Shown here piece by piece: positions 33,064 through 41,035 of a stretch of 64,000 bases of DNA. Position 1 is the first letter of the stretch. Each line of letters begins with the position of its first letter. The DNA lies in the NCBI RefSeq assembly GCF_036961565.1, contig NZ_JBAMDD010000001.1, positions 310,001 to 374,000 of the forward strand. Direction: 5' to 3'. Source of the DNA: Chitinimonas sp036961565 (GTDB lineage Bacteria > Pseudomonadota > Gammaproteobacteria > Burkholderiales > Chitinimonadaceae). A program made the position numbers and the translations under genes. A model generated the notes under the pieces. That model made no database searches, was not told the DNA's origin, and worked only from the letters and a program-made list of their open reading frames with translations.

Positions 33064-33663
33064 ATGGACAGACCATGGATGCCCCCAGTCTTGCTGCGGC
33101 CTTGGCAGGGCAAGGACTCTGCCGAGGTACTGACGGGACTTTTGCACCGTGCTTTCGCCCCTATGGCGCGTATGGGCCTGGATTGTGCCAGCGCTCGGCA
33201 ACGGCCAGCCGCTACCGAAGCACGCCTGGCGCGTGGGCAAGGCTTTGTGGCGGAAGTGAACGGCCAACTGGTCGGCACACTGACGGTATATGGGACTTTG
33301 CCCCATAGTGATGCCGATGCCTACCGGGAGCCCGGTGTGGCCAGCGTACACCAGTTTGCGGTGGAGCCAGACTGGCAACGCCGCGGGGTAGGGGATGCCT
33401 TGCTGCGCATGGCAGAGCGATGGGCACAGGGACAGGGCTGCCATGCCCTGGCACTGGATACACCCCAGCAGGCGCGCCACTTGCTGGCCTACTACCTGCG
33501 CAAGGGCTACATCCTGGCCGAGTCACTGCGCTTTACCGGCCGCAGCTATCAGAGCCTGGTTCTACGCAAGTCCATTGCGCCGGCGATCCAAACGGTGAAA
33601 GCTGGCCACCCGCCAGAGAGTGTTCATGCCGTGGCTTGCAAGAGCGACATGCGACACGGCTAG
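33064..33663 (+). CDS. GNAT-family N-acetyltransferase
   Basis: A 199-residue acetyltransferase. The acetyl-CoA site is VHQFAVEPDWQRRGVGDALL with the R-R-G-x-G loop, followed by ALDTPQQARHLLAYYLRKGY, the usual last strand and helix. The C-terminal 40 residues (after VLRK) are an extra tail of low complexity. It starts ten bases after the kinase-like gene and completes a three-gene operon. An amino-acid-kinase domain next to a GNAT domain recalls N-acetylglutamate synthase, but the substrate is unknown. Confidence 0.85.
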   Translation: MDRPWMPPVLLRPWQGKDSAEVLTGLLHRAFAPMARMGLDCASARQRPAATEARLARGQGFVAEVNGQLVGTLTVYGTLPHSDADAYREPGVASVHQFAVEPDWQRRGVGDALLRMAERWAQGQGCHALALDTPQQARHLLAYYLRKGYILAESLRFTGRSYQSLVLRKSIAPAIQTVKAGHPPESVHAVACKSDMRHG

Positions 33664-33793
33664 AAATAGCCATGCCTGCCCAGCACCGAGCTGGGTAGGC
33701 GCAGAAGTTTGCCGCTTGGGAAGGTGACTGATTTGGCTTGGCGGTGTCCGCTAAATCCTGGAGCTTGCCGAAGAGGCGGTCTAGCTGAAACGC

Positions 33794-34285
33794 TTACTTG
33801 CTTGTTTTTGGCAACTGGGTTTCATAGTAGAAATCCATCTGGCAGGGCTTGCCTGAACATTTGGCCGGCTTGAAGCGGGTTTTCATCAACAGGCCTACCA
33901 CAAAGTTGCTGACTGGTATGTCGGGGGCCTTATAGATACTGACGGCGAGCGGCATACCTTTGCTATCGACCTGTACTGTGGCGATTATCTGACCATCCTT
34001 GCTCTGGCCCAGTTCGTCCTCCTGAATTGAGAGCAACTGTATCCGAGCATTGATGTCTTTCATGCCATAGAGCGGGTATGGAGGCTCGTCACCAGGTTGG
34101 ATGGATTCATAATTGGCGTGCAGCGCTTTTTTCTCTGCCACCGACAATTCGGCGTAGGCCTTGACTTGGCTCACACTTGTTTGCGGGTCGGTATGGGTTG
34201 GTGCGGCAGTCGCTGGCACGTTGGCCATGGCAAGGCTACCCAGCAGTATCCAGGAGATCAGGGGAAGGAGGGTGGAGCGTTTCAC
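33794..34285 (-). CDS. Exported protein with TonB C-terminal-like domain
   Basis: A 163-residue protein with a signal peptide (LISWILLGSLAMANVPATAA) and a C-terminal domain that looks like the TonB C-terminus: GQIIATVQVDSKGMPLAVSIYKA, then LLMKTRFKPAKCSGKPC. The two Cys probably form a disulfide. It lacks the proline-rich arm and membrane anchor of true TonB, and no exbB/exbD is nearby. Such solitary TonB-C proteins occur in several betaproteobacteria and have no known role. Confidence 0.65.
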   Translation of the reverse strand: MKRSTLLPLISWILLGSLAMANVPATAAPTHTDPQTSVSQVKAYAELSVAEKKALHANYESIQPGDEPPYPLYGMKDINARIQLLSIQEDELGQSKDGQIIATVQVDSKGMPLAVSIYKAPDIPVSNFVVGLLMKTRFKPAKCSGKPCQMDFYYETQLPKTSK

Positions 34286-34430
34286 TGGCTTCCTGTCTAA
34301 GTAAGGGCGAGTAGGAATCTAGGGTAGGCTGGCTGCGCGAGATTATCAGCCGCAGTCTTGCTCAATGCCAAGCTGGGGGTTAGTAGGCCATCGCTGACGT
34401 TGTAAAAACAACCGTATCAGCTTGCTAGGA

Positions 34431-35720
34431 TTAAAAGTAGTCACGCAGCCTGTACCAAGCCATGCCCAGCACCAAGCTGGGCATGCGCAGCAGTTTGCCG
34501 CCAGGAAAGGGGTGGTGGTTGATCTGGCTAAACAGGTCCAGGCGCTCATTCTGGCCGGCAATGGCCTCGGCGATCAGCCGGCCAGCGAGGCCGGTCACGG
34601 CAACGCCGTGGCCGGAGAAACCCTGGCAGAAATAGACATTGGGAGACAGCCTGCCCCAGTGCGGCGCCCGGCTCATGGTGATATCGACAAAGCCACCCCA
34701 TGCATGGTCTATCCGCACATCGGCGAGTTGGGGGAATACCCGCAGCATGTCGCTGCGCATGGCACTGGCCAGGTTGGGTGGGGGCAGGCCGGAGTAGCTG
34801 ACCTTGCCGCCAAACAGCAGTCTATGGTCGCGGGTGAGGCGGTAGTAATCCAGTACGAACTGGGTGTCGGCGACGGCAAAATTCGGGTTGATCAATGATT
34901 GCGCACGGGCTTCACCTAGTGGCTCGGTGGTGATGACATAGGTGCCCACCGGCATGATCTTGTTGCCCAAGGCGGGCGCCAGATCACCCATGGAGACATT
35001 GGCCGCCAGGATCAGTTGCTTGCAGCTCACTACACCGCTGGCGGTGTGGACCTTGGCCTGGGCACCTTGCTCGATACGGGTAACGGGGGTGTTCTCGTAC
35101 AGACGGGCGCCAGCAGCATGCGCTGCACGGGCCAGCCCCAGGGCGTATTTGAGCGGGTGGATGTGGCCGCCGAGGGCGTCGTACAGCCCACCGCAGTAGC
35201 GTGGGCTATCCAGATGCTGGCGCAGCTCGGCTTTGTCCCACAGCGTGTAGTGGCGGTAGCCAAAGCGGCGTTCTGCCTCGGCCTGCCATTGCACCAGTTC
35301 TTCGAACTTGGCGGGTTTGACGGCGGCCAGGGTGTGGCCGCGCTCCCAGTCGCAATCAATCTGATGGCGCTGTATGCGCTCTTCAATAATGTCTATGGCC
35401 TCCAGCGACATGTCCCACATGGCCTTGGCGGCAGTCTCGCCGGCGGCCCGGCTGAGGGTATCCATATCGCAGGCATAGCCGTTGATGACCTGGCCGCCAT
35501 TACGGCCTGATGCGCCATGGCTGAGGCGGGAGCCCTCCAGCAGCACCACGCTGTAGCCACGCTCGGCCAGATTCAAGGCGCTGGACAGCCCTGCCAGGCC
35601 ACCGCCGACCACGCAGATATCGCACTGTGTGCTGCCGTCGAGTGCGGGGTAGCTGGGGATGTCGGGGGTGCTGGCGACGTAGTAGGAGTCGATATGCGGC
35701 TGGCGATCGTACTTCAGCAT
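34431..35720 (-). CDS. FAD-dependent oxidoreductase, gamma-glutamylputrescine oxidase-like
   Basis: A 429-residue DAO-family flavoenzyme similar to PuuB. The FAD motif is CDICVVGGGLAGLSSALNLAERG, then GASGRNGGQVINGY, and the C-terminal part has HAWGGFVDITMSRAPHWG and the FSGHGVAVTGLAGRLIAEA flavin-binding helix. PuuB oxidises gamma-glutamylputrescine in putrescine use; other family members act on sarcosine or glycine, so the substrate is tentative. An agmatinase-family gene, which would make putrescine, lies 4 kb away. The start at 35720 fits the family N-terminus. Confidence 0.85.
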   Translation of the reverse strand: MLKYDRQPHIDSYYVASTPDIPSYPALDGSTQCDICVVGGGLAGLSSALNLAERGYSVVLLEGSRLSHGASGRNGGQVINGYACDMDTLSRAAGETAAKAMWDMSLEAIDIIEERIQRHQIDCDWERGHTLAAVKPAKFEELVQWQAEAERRFGYRHYTLWDKAELRQHLDSPRYCGGLYDALGGHIHPLKYALGLARAAHAAGARLYENTPVTRIEQGAQAKVHTASGVVSCKQLILAANVSMGDLAPALGNKIMPVGTYVITTEPLGEARAQSLINPNFAVADTQFVLDYYRLTRDHRLLFGGKVSYSGLPPPNLASAMRSDMLRVFPQLADVRIDHAWGGFVDITMSRAPHWGRLSPNVYFCQGFSGHGVAVTGLAGRLIAEAIAGQNERLDLFSQINHHPFPGGKLLRMPSLVLGMAWYRLRDYF

Positions 35721-35865
35721 GGCGGGTTTCCGGACGTGGTCGAGGTACTGGCAGCAAGCTAGCACTGTTGAATATGCTTTACAAGCCGATGCGGATATTG
35801 CACGGCCGGCAAAACGGATTGCGCTTATCTACACTGTTTGCACAAGCACAAACCCGGAGGTCTCC

Positions 35866-36339
35866 ATGAGCAAGGCAACACGCGCCATCCCTGATGGCTA
35901 TTACAGCATCACGCCCTACATCACCGTCCATGACGGCCATGCAGCCTTGGATTTTTATCAGCGTGCCTTTGGTGCAACAGTGGTACTGACCATGCCGGAC
36001 GAAGCCGGCAAGATTGCGCATGCCGAGATACAGTTGGGCAATTCCAGGGTGATGCTGTCGGATGAGTTCCCCGCTTGGGGCGCCATCAGCCCGCATACCC
36101 TCAAGGGCCGCACCAGCACCCTGATGTTTTATGTGGAGGACGTGGATGCCGTGGTGGCGCAGGCAGTGGCTGCCGGAGGCAAGCTGGACCGGCCGGTGGC
36201 CGACCAGTTCTATGGCGACCGGGTGGGTAGCGTGTCCGATCCGTTTGGGCATAGCTGGCATATCGCCACCCATCTGGAAGACCTGACCGAGGCCGAGCTG
36301 CAGGAACGCATGAAAACCTGGTCTGCCGAGAACCCATAG
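35866..36339 (+). CDS. VOC/PhnB-like glyoxalase-fold protein
   Basis: A 157-residue protein of the PhnB-like branch of the vicinal-oxygen-chelate family. Typical are ITPYITVHDGHAALDFYQRAFGA, AHAEIQLGNSRVMLSDE, LMFYVEDVDAVVAQAVAAG and FGDRVGSVSDPFGHSWHIATH-like ending (here YGDRVGS). A CCGGAGG precedes the ATG at 35866. It binds a metal or small ligand; the reaction is unknown. Confidence 0.87.
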   Translation: MSKATRAIPDGYYSITPYITVHDGHAALDFYQRAFGATVVLTMPDEAGKIAHAEIQLGNSRVMLSDEFPAWGAISPHTLKGRTSTLMFYVEDVDAVVAQAVAAGGKLDRPVADQFYGDRVGSVSDPFGHSWHIATHLEDLTEAELQERMKTWSAENP

Positions 36340-36372
36340 CCACGAGCATCACGATGTCCGGAGCGCCCTACC

Positions 36373-36858
36373 TTGCCCAAACGATTTCTATCTTTGCTGA
36401 TTGTCGCCATGAGCCCGACCATGAGTATGACCGCTGCCGCCGCTGAATTGGACCACAAGGTGGACCCCAAGGTGGACCACGTTGCCTTGCAAGCGCAGGT
36501 GGCTGATGCAGAACGGTCTTTTGCCAAATCTATGGCAGATCGCGATCACGCGGCGTTCTCCCGTTTCTTGTCGGACGAGGCTGTGTTTTTCGGGGGCGGC
36601 AAGGTGCTGCACGGCAAGGCAGAGGTGGCTGCGGGGTGGAAGGGGTTCTTCGAGGGCGCGGCTGCGCCTTTCTCCTGGGAACCCCAATCGGTGGAAGTGC
36701 TGGCCTCGGGCACACTGGCGCATAGCAGCGGGCCGGTGCGCGACCCTGCCGGCAAGATCGTGGCGACCTTCAATTCAGTCTGGCGGCAGGAGGCACCAGG
36801 CGTTTGGAAGGTGGTGTTCGATAAGGGCAACCCAGCATGCGATTGCGCCAAACCATAG
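36373..36858 (+). CDS. Exported DUF4440 / NTF2-like protein
   Basis: A 161-residue protein with a signal peptide (RFLSLLIVAMSPTMSMTAAAA) and an NTF2-like DUF4440 domain (DAERSFAKSMADRDHAAFSRFLSDEAVFF, LHGKAEVAAGWKGFF, WRQEAPGVWKVVFDKG). The start is taken as the TTG at 36373, with GGAG ten bases upstream, because it supplies the signal peptide; an ATG at 36409 is the alternative. It is followed closely by another exported protein. Function unknown. Confidence 0.75.
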   Translation: MPKRFLSLLIVAMSPTMSMTAAAAELDHKVDPKVDHVALQAQVADAERSFAKSMADRDHAAFSRFLSDEAVFFGGGKVLHGKAEVAAGWKGFFEGAAAPFSWEPQSVEVLASGTLAHSSGPVRDPAGKIVATFNSVWRQEAPGVWKVVFDKGNPACDCAKP

Positions 36859-36873
36859 AGTAGGGTGGACACC

Positions 36874-37383
36874 ATGAAATTGTTGCCGTTGCTAAGGGGC
36901 TGCCTGCTGGTGCTGCCATTGCTGAGCTGGGCGGGTGATGCCAAGCAGACGCCTGCCGATACGACCAGCGCTGTCGATGGCTTGGCCTGGCTCAGTGGCT
37001 GCTGGCAGCACAGCCAGCGCGAGCCGGGTTCGGTCGAGATATGGTCACAGCCCGCTGGCGGCATGCTGCTGGGCGTATCGCGTATTGTGGTCAAGGGCCA
37101 GACGCGGGAGTTCGAATACCTGCGCATCCATGTGGCGGATGGTCAGCTGGCTTATACCGCCAAACCTTCCGGCCAGGCGGAGGCCACGTTCAAGTTGCTG
37201 AGGGCGGAAGGGCGTTCGCTGGTGTTCGAGAATCTGGCGCATGATTTTCCGCAGCGCATCCTGTACCGCCTGCAGCCTGATGGCAGTTTGCTGGCCCGGA
37301 TAGAGGGCCAGATCAAGGGGCAGGCAAAGTCGCGGGATTTCCCCATGGTCCGTACGAGCTGTGAGGCGCCATCAGCGCCTTGA
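36874..37383 (+). CDS. Exported DUF6265-like protein
   Basis: A 169-residue protein with a signal peptide (LLPLLRGCLLVLPLLSWAG) followed by a lipocalin-like domain: LAWLSGCWQHSQREPGSVEIWSQPAGGMLLG, then REFEYLRIHVADGQLAYTA and LVFENLAHDFPQRILYR. These fit the DUF6265 family of secreted proteins of unknown role. It starts 15 bases after the preceding gene and is probably co-transcribed with it. Confidence 0.75.
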   Translation: MKLLPLLRGCLLVLPLLSWAGDAKQTPADTTSAVDGLAWLSGCWQHSQREPGSVEIWSQPAGGMLLGVSRIVVKGQTREFEYLRIHVADGQLAYTAKPSGQAEATFKLLRAEGRSLVFENLAHDFPQRILYRLQPDGSLLARIEGQIKGQAKSRDFPMVRTSCEAPSAP

Positions 37384-37465
37384 GCCGCTTGGCTTACCCC
37401 CATTTTTCTGGCTGGACGGTGCGCCGCACAGGCCAGGTGGTATTGCTACTGCTGCGTTATCGTTT

Positions 37466-39340
37466 CTAGCTTGCCTCGCTGGGCCGGGCGATGACCAGTT
37501 GGTCGCGACCCTGCTGCTTGGCCCGATACATGGCGGCATCTGCGCGCCGCATCAGGCGCTCGAAGCTTTCGCCGGGCTGGGCCTCGGCTGCGCCCATGCT
37601 GAAGGCGATGACCAGCTCGGCAGGCAGGTCTTCTTGTGGCGCCTGCAGGTGTTGACGCATGCGCTCGAACACCAGGGGGACTTCGCTGCTATGGGTAGCG
37701 GGCATGATCAGCAGCCATTCTTCGCCGCCTACCCGGCCCAGCCTATCGCCGCGCCTTAGCGTGGGCTGGCAAACCTGGGCGAAGCGCCGCAGCACGGTGT
37801 CACCGACTTCATGGCCGTAGCGGTCATTGATGGACTTGAAATGGTCCAGATCAATCACCGCCAATGAGAATCGCAGGCCTTCTTCGCGGCAGGCCTGCAA
37901 TTGTCGCTGGCCATACGCCAGGATATGCCGGCGATTCGGGGCGCCAGTCAGTTCGTCATGCATGGCGAGGGCCGCATAGCGCTGCTTCTGCCTGACCTGC
38001 CGCAGCAATACAAAGGCCAGTGTGGCAATGGCGATGACGCTGCATAGCAGGCCCAACAGCAATAGCAGGCGGCGGCTTTTGCCGGCTTCCAGTTCGGCCG
38101 CTTGGCGGCGGCGTTCGGATTTCAGCAGCGCGTTGTCAGCTTCCTTGCGCTCGCTGTCAAACCGGGCTTGCATCTCGGTGGTGAGCTTACGGTTGAACTG
38201 TTCGTCATTGGCCTTGTTCGCCTGTACCCAGGCTTCCAGCTCGGCCAGCGCCTCCCGGTAGCGGCTTTGTTGCTTGTAGACCAGGCTGCTGGTTTTGTGC
38301 AGCATCAGCTTGCGGGGGGCGGTGGGGTTCTGCTTGAAGATGGCCTCGGCCTCGGCCATCGCCGCCATGGCGGCACGGACATCACGCCCGGCCAGTGCCT
38401 CGGCTCGCGCCAACTGCGTGCCAAACAGCATGTCTTGAAGATGGGTGCGGCGGAACTCCTGCAAGGCGAGATCAAGCTGCTGCAAGGCGGCATCAGTTCG
38501 CCCTTGCTTCAGGTCGATGGCACCCAACCTGAAGCGGGCATAGGCTACGCCGGTCGCGTCGTTCAGCGCTTCGGAGTGGGCCAGCGCTTCGCGCAAGGTG
38601 TCGCCAGCCTCTTGCCACCGCTCCAGGCGCGACAGGCTGACGCCAATATTGTATTGCCGTACCGACAAGGCGTGGCGATCCCGCGCCGGGTTCAGGCCCA
38701 CCAGGCTGCGGCGGTAATAGTCCACCGCCTGGCCTTCATCCCCCAACGTGCTGTAGGCATTGCCAATGTCGTTGAGCACGCCGCTGACATCTGCCGTCAG
38801 CTTGAGGCTATCGAACAGGGCGTGGGCGCGAAACAGCAGCGGCAATACCTCGTTGAACCGACTCTCACCTTGCAGCAAGCGGGCTTTTTCCTGCAGGGCG
38901 GAGGCCAGTTCGCGCTGTCGCTTGTTACGTTCGGCCAGGCTGATGGCGGCGTCCAGGTCTCGCATGGCCTCGGCTTGTTTGCCGCTTTGTGCCAGCAAGC
39001 GCCCACGTAGCGACAGCAGGGTGGACTCACTGCCGGGCTGCTTCAGCTCCCGTGCCAGCATCAGGCCGCGCGCCAGGATAATGTCCAGATCGGCGTAGTG
39101 CTCCATCTGGGCAGAGGTGATGGCCAATAGGCGCAGCGCTGCCAGCTCCTCCTGCTTGTCGCCATTGGCCTGCAGCTCACGGCTGAGCTTGAGTGTTTCC
39201 TCGCGCACCTTGATGGGGTCGTCGGCCGCCCGTTGTTCCATGGCGGTCCAATCCACACCGCCTTGTACCCCAAGGCTGGCAAGGGCAAGCAGGCCGGCTA
39301 GGAAGTAGTCCAGACGGTGTTGGCTGCGTTGATTGGGCAT
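37466..39340 (-). CDS. TPR-containing diguanylate cyclase
   Basis: A 624-residue sensor protein. It has a signal peptide or signal anchor (YFLAGLLALASLGVQG), a long helical region of TPR-like repeats (about 40-390) on the outer side, one membrane helix (LLLLLGLLCSVIAIATLAFVLL), and a C-terminal GGDEF domain with an active-site RVGGEEW and the upstream inhibitory-site-free stretch DHFKSINDRYGHEVGD. It should make c-di-GMP in response to a periplasmic cue. It is divergent from the agmatinase gene. The ligand of the TPR region is unknown. Confidence 0.9.
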   Translation of the reverse strand: MPNQRSQHRLDYFLAGLLALASLGVQGGVDWTAMEQRAADDPIKVREETLKLSRELQANGDKQEELAALRLLAITSAQMEHYADLDIILARGLMLARELKQPGSESTLLSLRGRLLAQSGKQAEAMRDLDAAISLAERNKRQRELASALQEKARLLQGESRFNEVLPLLFRAHALFDSLKLTADVSGVLNDIGNAYSTLGDEGQAVDYYRRSLVGLNPARDRHALSVRQYNIGVSLSRLERWQEAGDTLREALAHSEALNDATGVAYARFRLGAIDLKQGRTDAALQQLDLALQEFRRTHLQDMLFGTQLARAEALAGRDVRAAMAAMAEAEAIFKQNPTAPRKLMLHKTSSLVYKQQSRYREALAELEAWVQANKANDEQFNRKLTTEMQARFDSERKEADNALLKSERRRQAAELEAGKSRRLLLLLGLLCSVIAIATLAFVLLRQVRQKQRYAALAMHDELTGAPNRRHILAYGQRQLQACREEGLRFSLAVIDLDHFKSINDRYGHEVGDTVLRRFAQVCQPTLRRGDRLGRVGGEEWLLIMPATHSSEVPLVFERMRQHLQAPQEDLPAELVIAFSMGAAEAQPGESFERLMRRADAAMYRAKQQGRDQLVIARPSEAS

Positions 39341-39645
39341 GGTTGCAGGGTGAGGGGGCACACACTAACCATATGACACTCAATGCGGGCTTGCTGGTTC
39401 GAATCGGTTTGTCATGCCAGCGCGGTATGCGTGCCGATGCCGATCAGGGAAATTGAGCTTTCGGGGCATAGCCTTTAAGCTTCGCCTGCGGGCCTTGTGG
39501 GCCTGCGCAGCCTTCACGCGTCGGCTGTTGAAAGATGGATGGGAGCCGTCGGCGGAGTGCCAAGCACTCGTGCGGCGCATGGGTGCTGCCAGTGTCAGCT
39601 TCCCTTTGCACAGGACCGGCAATACCCTTATCGGAGAGATGTTGC
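39341..39645. promoter_or_regulatory. Divergent intergenic region upstream of the agmatinase gene
   Basis: About 300 bases without a gene. The leader of the agmatinase gene holds a small perfect hairpin (GAGTGC-CAA-GCACTC, 39555-39569) and a GC-rich stem around 39490. I looked for guanidine-riboswitch motifs and did not find a match. Confidence 0.4.
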
Positions 39646-40611
39646 ATGACCCAACCGATCTACGGCGACGGCGCTATCCGTCGCGATGGCCTTTATGGTT
39701 CCAGTATCGAGAATACCTATGCAGGCGTGCTCAGCTTCATGCGCCGCAAATACACCCGCGATCTGACTGGTGCGGATGTGGTGATCAGCGGCGTGCCGCT
39801 GGATCTGGCGGTGACCTTCCGCCCCGGCGCCCGGCTTGGGCCAGCGGCGGTGCGTGCCGCCAGCGTACAACTGGCCGAGCTCAAGCCTTTTCCATGGGGT
39901 TTTGACCCGTTCGACGACCTGGCCGTGATTGACTACGGTGATTGCTGGTTTGATGCCCACAACCCGCTCACCATCACACCCAGCATCGTCGAGCATGCCC
40001 GTACCATATTGGCCAGCGGTGCCAAGATGCTGACCTTTGGCGGCGACCACTACATCACCTACCCCTTGCTGAAGGCCCATGCCGAGAAGTTTGGCAAACC
40101 GCTGAGCCTGATCCATTTCGATGCCCATTGCGATACCTGGGCGGACGACAGCCCGGACAGCCTGAACCACGGCACCATGTTCTACAAGGCGATCAAGGAC
40201 GGCCTGATCGACCCCAAGCGTTCGGTACAGGTGGGCATACGGACCTGGAATGATGACTTCATGGGCATGAACGTGCTGGATGCACCCTGGGTGCATGCCA
40301 ACGGCGCGCAGGCCACCCTGGAGCGCATTATCGAGATCGTAGGCGACAACCCGACCTATCTGACCTTTGATATCGACTGCCTGGACCCGGCCTTTGCACC
40401 GGGCACTGGCACCCCGGTGCCGGCAGGCCTCAGCAGTGCCCAGGCCCTGCACATCATTCGTGGCATGGAGCCGGTCAGGCTGATAGGCATGGATGTGGTA
40501 GAGGTCTCGCCGCCGTTTGACCAGAGCGAAATCACGGCATTGGCAGCAGCCCATATTGCCGCTGATCTGCTGTGCGTGCTACGCAATCAGAAGCTCAAGG
40601 GCCACCTCTAA
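39646..40611 (+). CDS. speB: Agmatinase/ureohydrolase-family enzyme
   Basis: A 321-residue ureohydrolase. The binuclear manganese ligands are visible in FGGDHY, HFDAHCDTW and TFDIDCLDPAFAPGTGTPVPAG, followed by DVVEVSPPFD. Agmatinase makes putrescine and urea from agmatine. Related enzymes act on guanidinobutyrate or guanidine, and sequence motifs alone do not exclude that. A GGAGAG lies before the ATG at 39646. A strong terminator follows. Confidence 0.87.
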   Translation: MTQPIYGDGAIRRDGLYGSSIENTYAGVLSFMRRKYTRDLTGADVVISGVPLDLAVTFRPGARLGPAAVRAASVQLAELKPFPWGFDPFDDLAVIDYGDCWFDAHNPLTITPSIVEHARTILASGAKMLTFGGDHYITYPLLKAHAEKFGKPLSLIHFDAHCDTWADDSPDSLNHGTMFYKAIKDGLIDPKRSVQVGIRTWNDDFMGMNVLDAPWVHANGAQATLERIIEIVGDNPTYLTFDIDCLDPAFAPGTGTPVPAGLSSAQALHIIRGMEPVRLIGMDVVEVSPPFDQSEITALAAAHIAADLLCVLRNQKLKGHL

Positions 40612-40636
40612 GCACTGGGGTGGTTGATATGACAAG

Positions 40637-40663
40637 AGGGCAGCCTAGGGCTGCCCTTTTTTG
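40637..40663 (+). terminator. Terminator after the agmatinase gene
   Basis: AGGGCAGCC (40637-40645), loop TAG, GGCTGCCCT (40649-40657) and a T run. Confidence 0.85.
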
Positions 40664-40905
40664 TTGCGCCGCGACTTGACGGTAAGGGTATTGACAGAAG
40701 GGCTTGACTCCAAGCCTCTGTATTCAAAACAAAATTCAGTATTGTAATCTGCGTGTTTTTTGCAACATTTTATGAGTGGCGCATTTTTGCAACGATTTGG
40801 CCATTTTAGAGTGAACGCTTTAATTCAAGTGATTGAAATAAAATAGATTTTTTAAATTTTTCGGCGTGCTTTCATGCGACGCGGGTAAGTGCGCCTAGGT
40901 TCGGG

Positions 40906-40999
40906 CGATAAGCTTATGCGGAAATGAAGTGATTTTGTAACAAATGGTAACCAGAATGCCGGGGTCTCGCCGCGATAAGCTTACACGAAACTTTCGTGT
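40906..40999 (+). promoter_or_regulatory. Repeats in the promoter region of the Oar-like receptor
   Basis: CGATAAGCTTA occurs at 40906-40916 and again at 40973-40983, each containing the TAAGCTTA palindrome. Next to the second copy is ACACGAAA-C-TTTCGTGT (40983-40999), a perfect inverted repeat. The 40664-41035 gap is AT-rich and otherwise contains no gene. These are candidate operators. Confidence 0.45.
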
Positions 41000-41035
41000 G
41001 AGTGCGGCTGCTATTTTTTAAACCAGGGCTAGAAC

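Noticed and set aside
39341..39645. Possible guanidine riboswitch before the agmatinase-family gene
   Set aside because: The paired ACGR-loop hairpins or ykkC core expected for guanidine riboswitches were not found.
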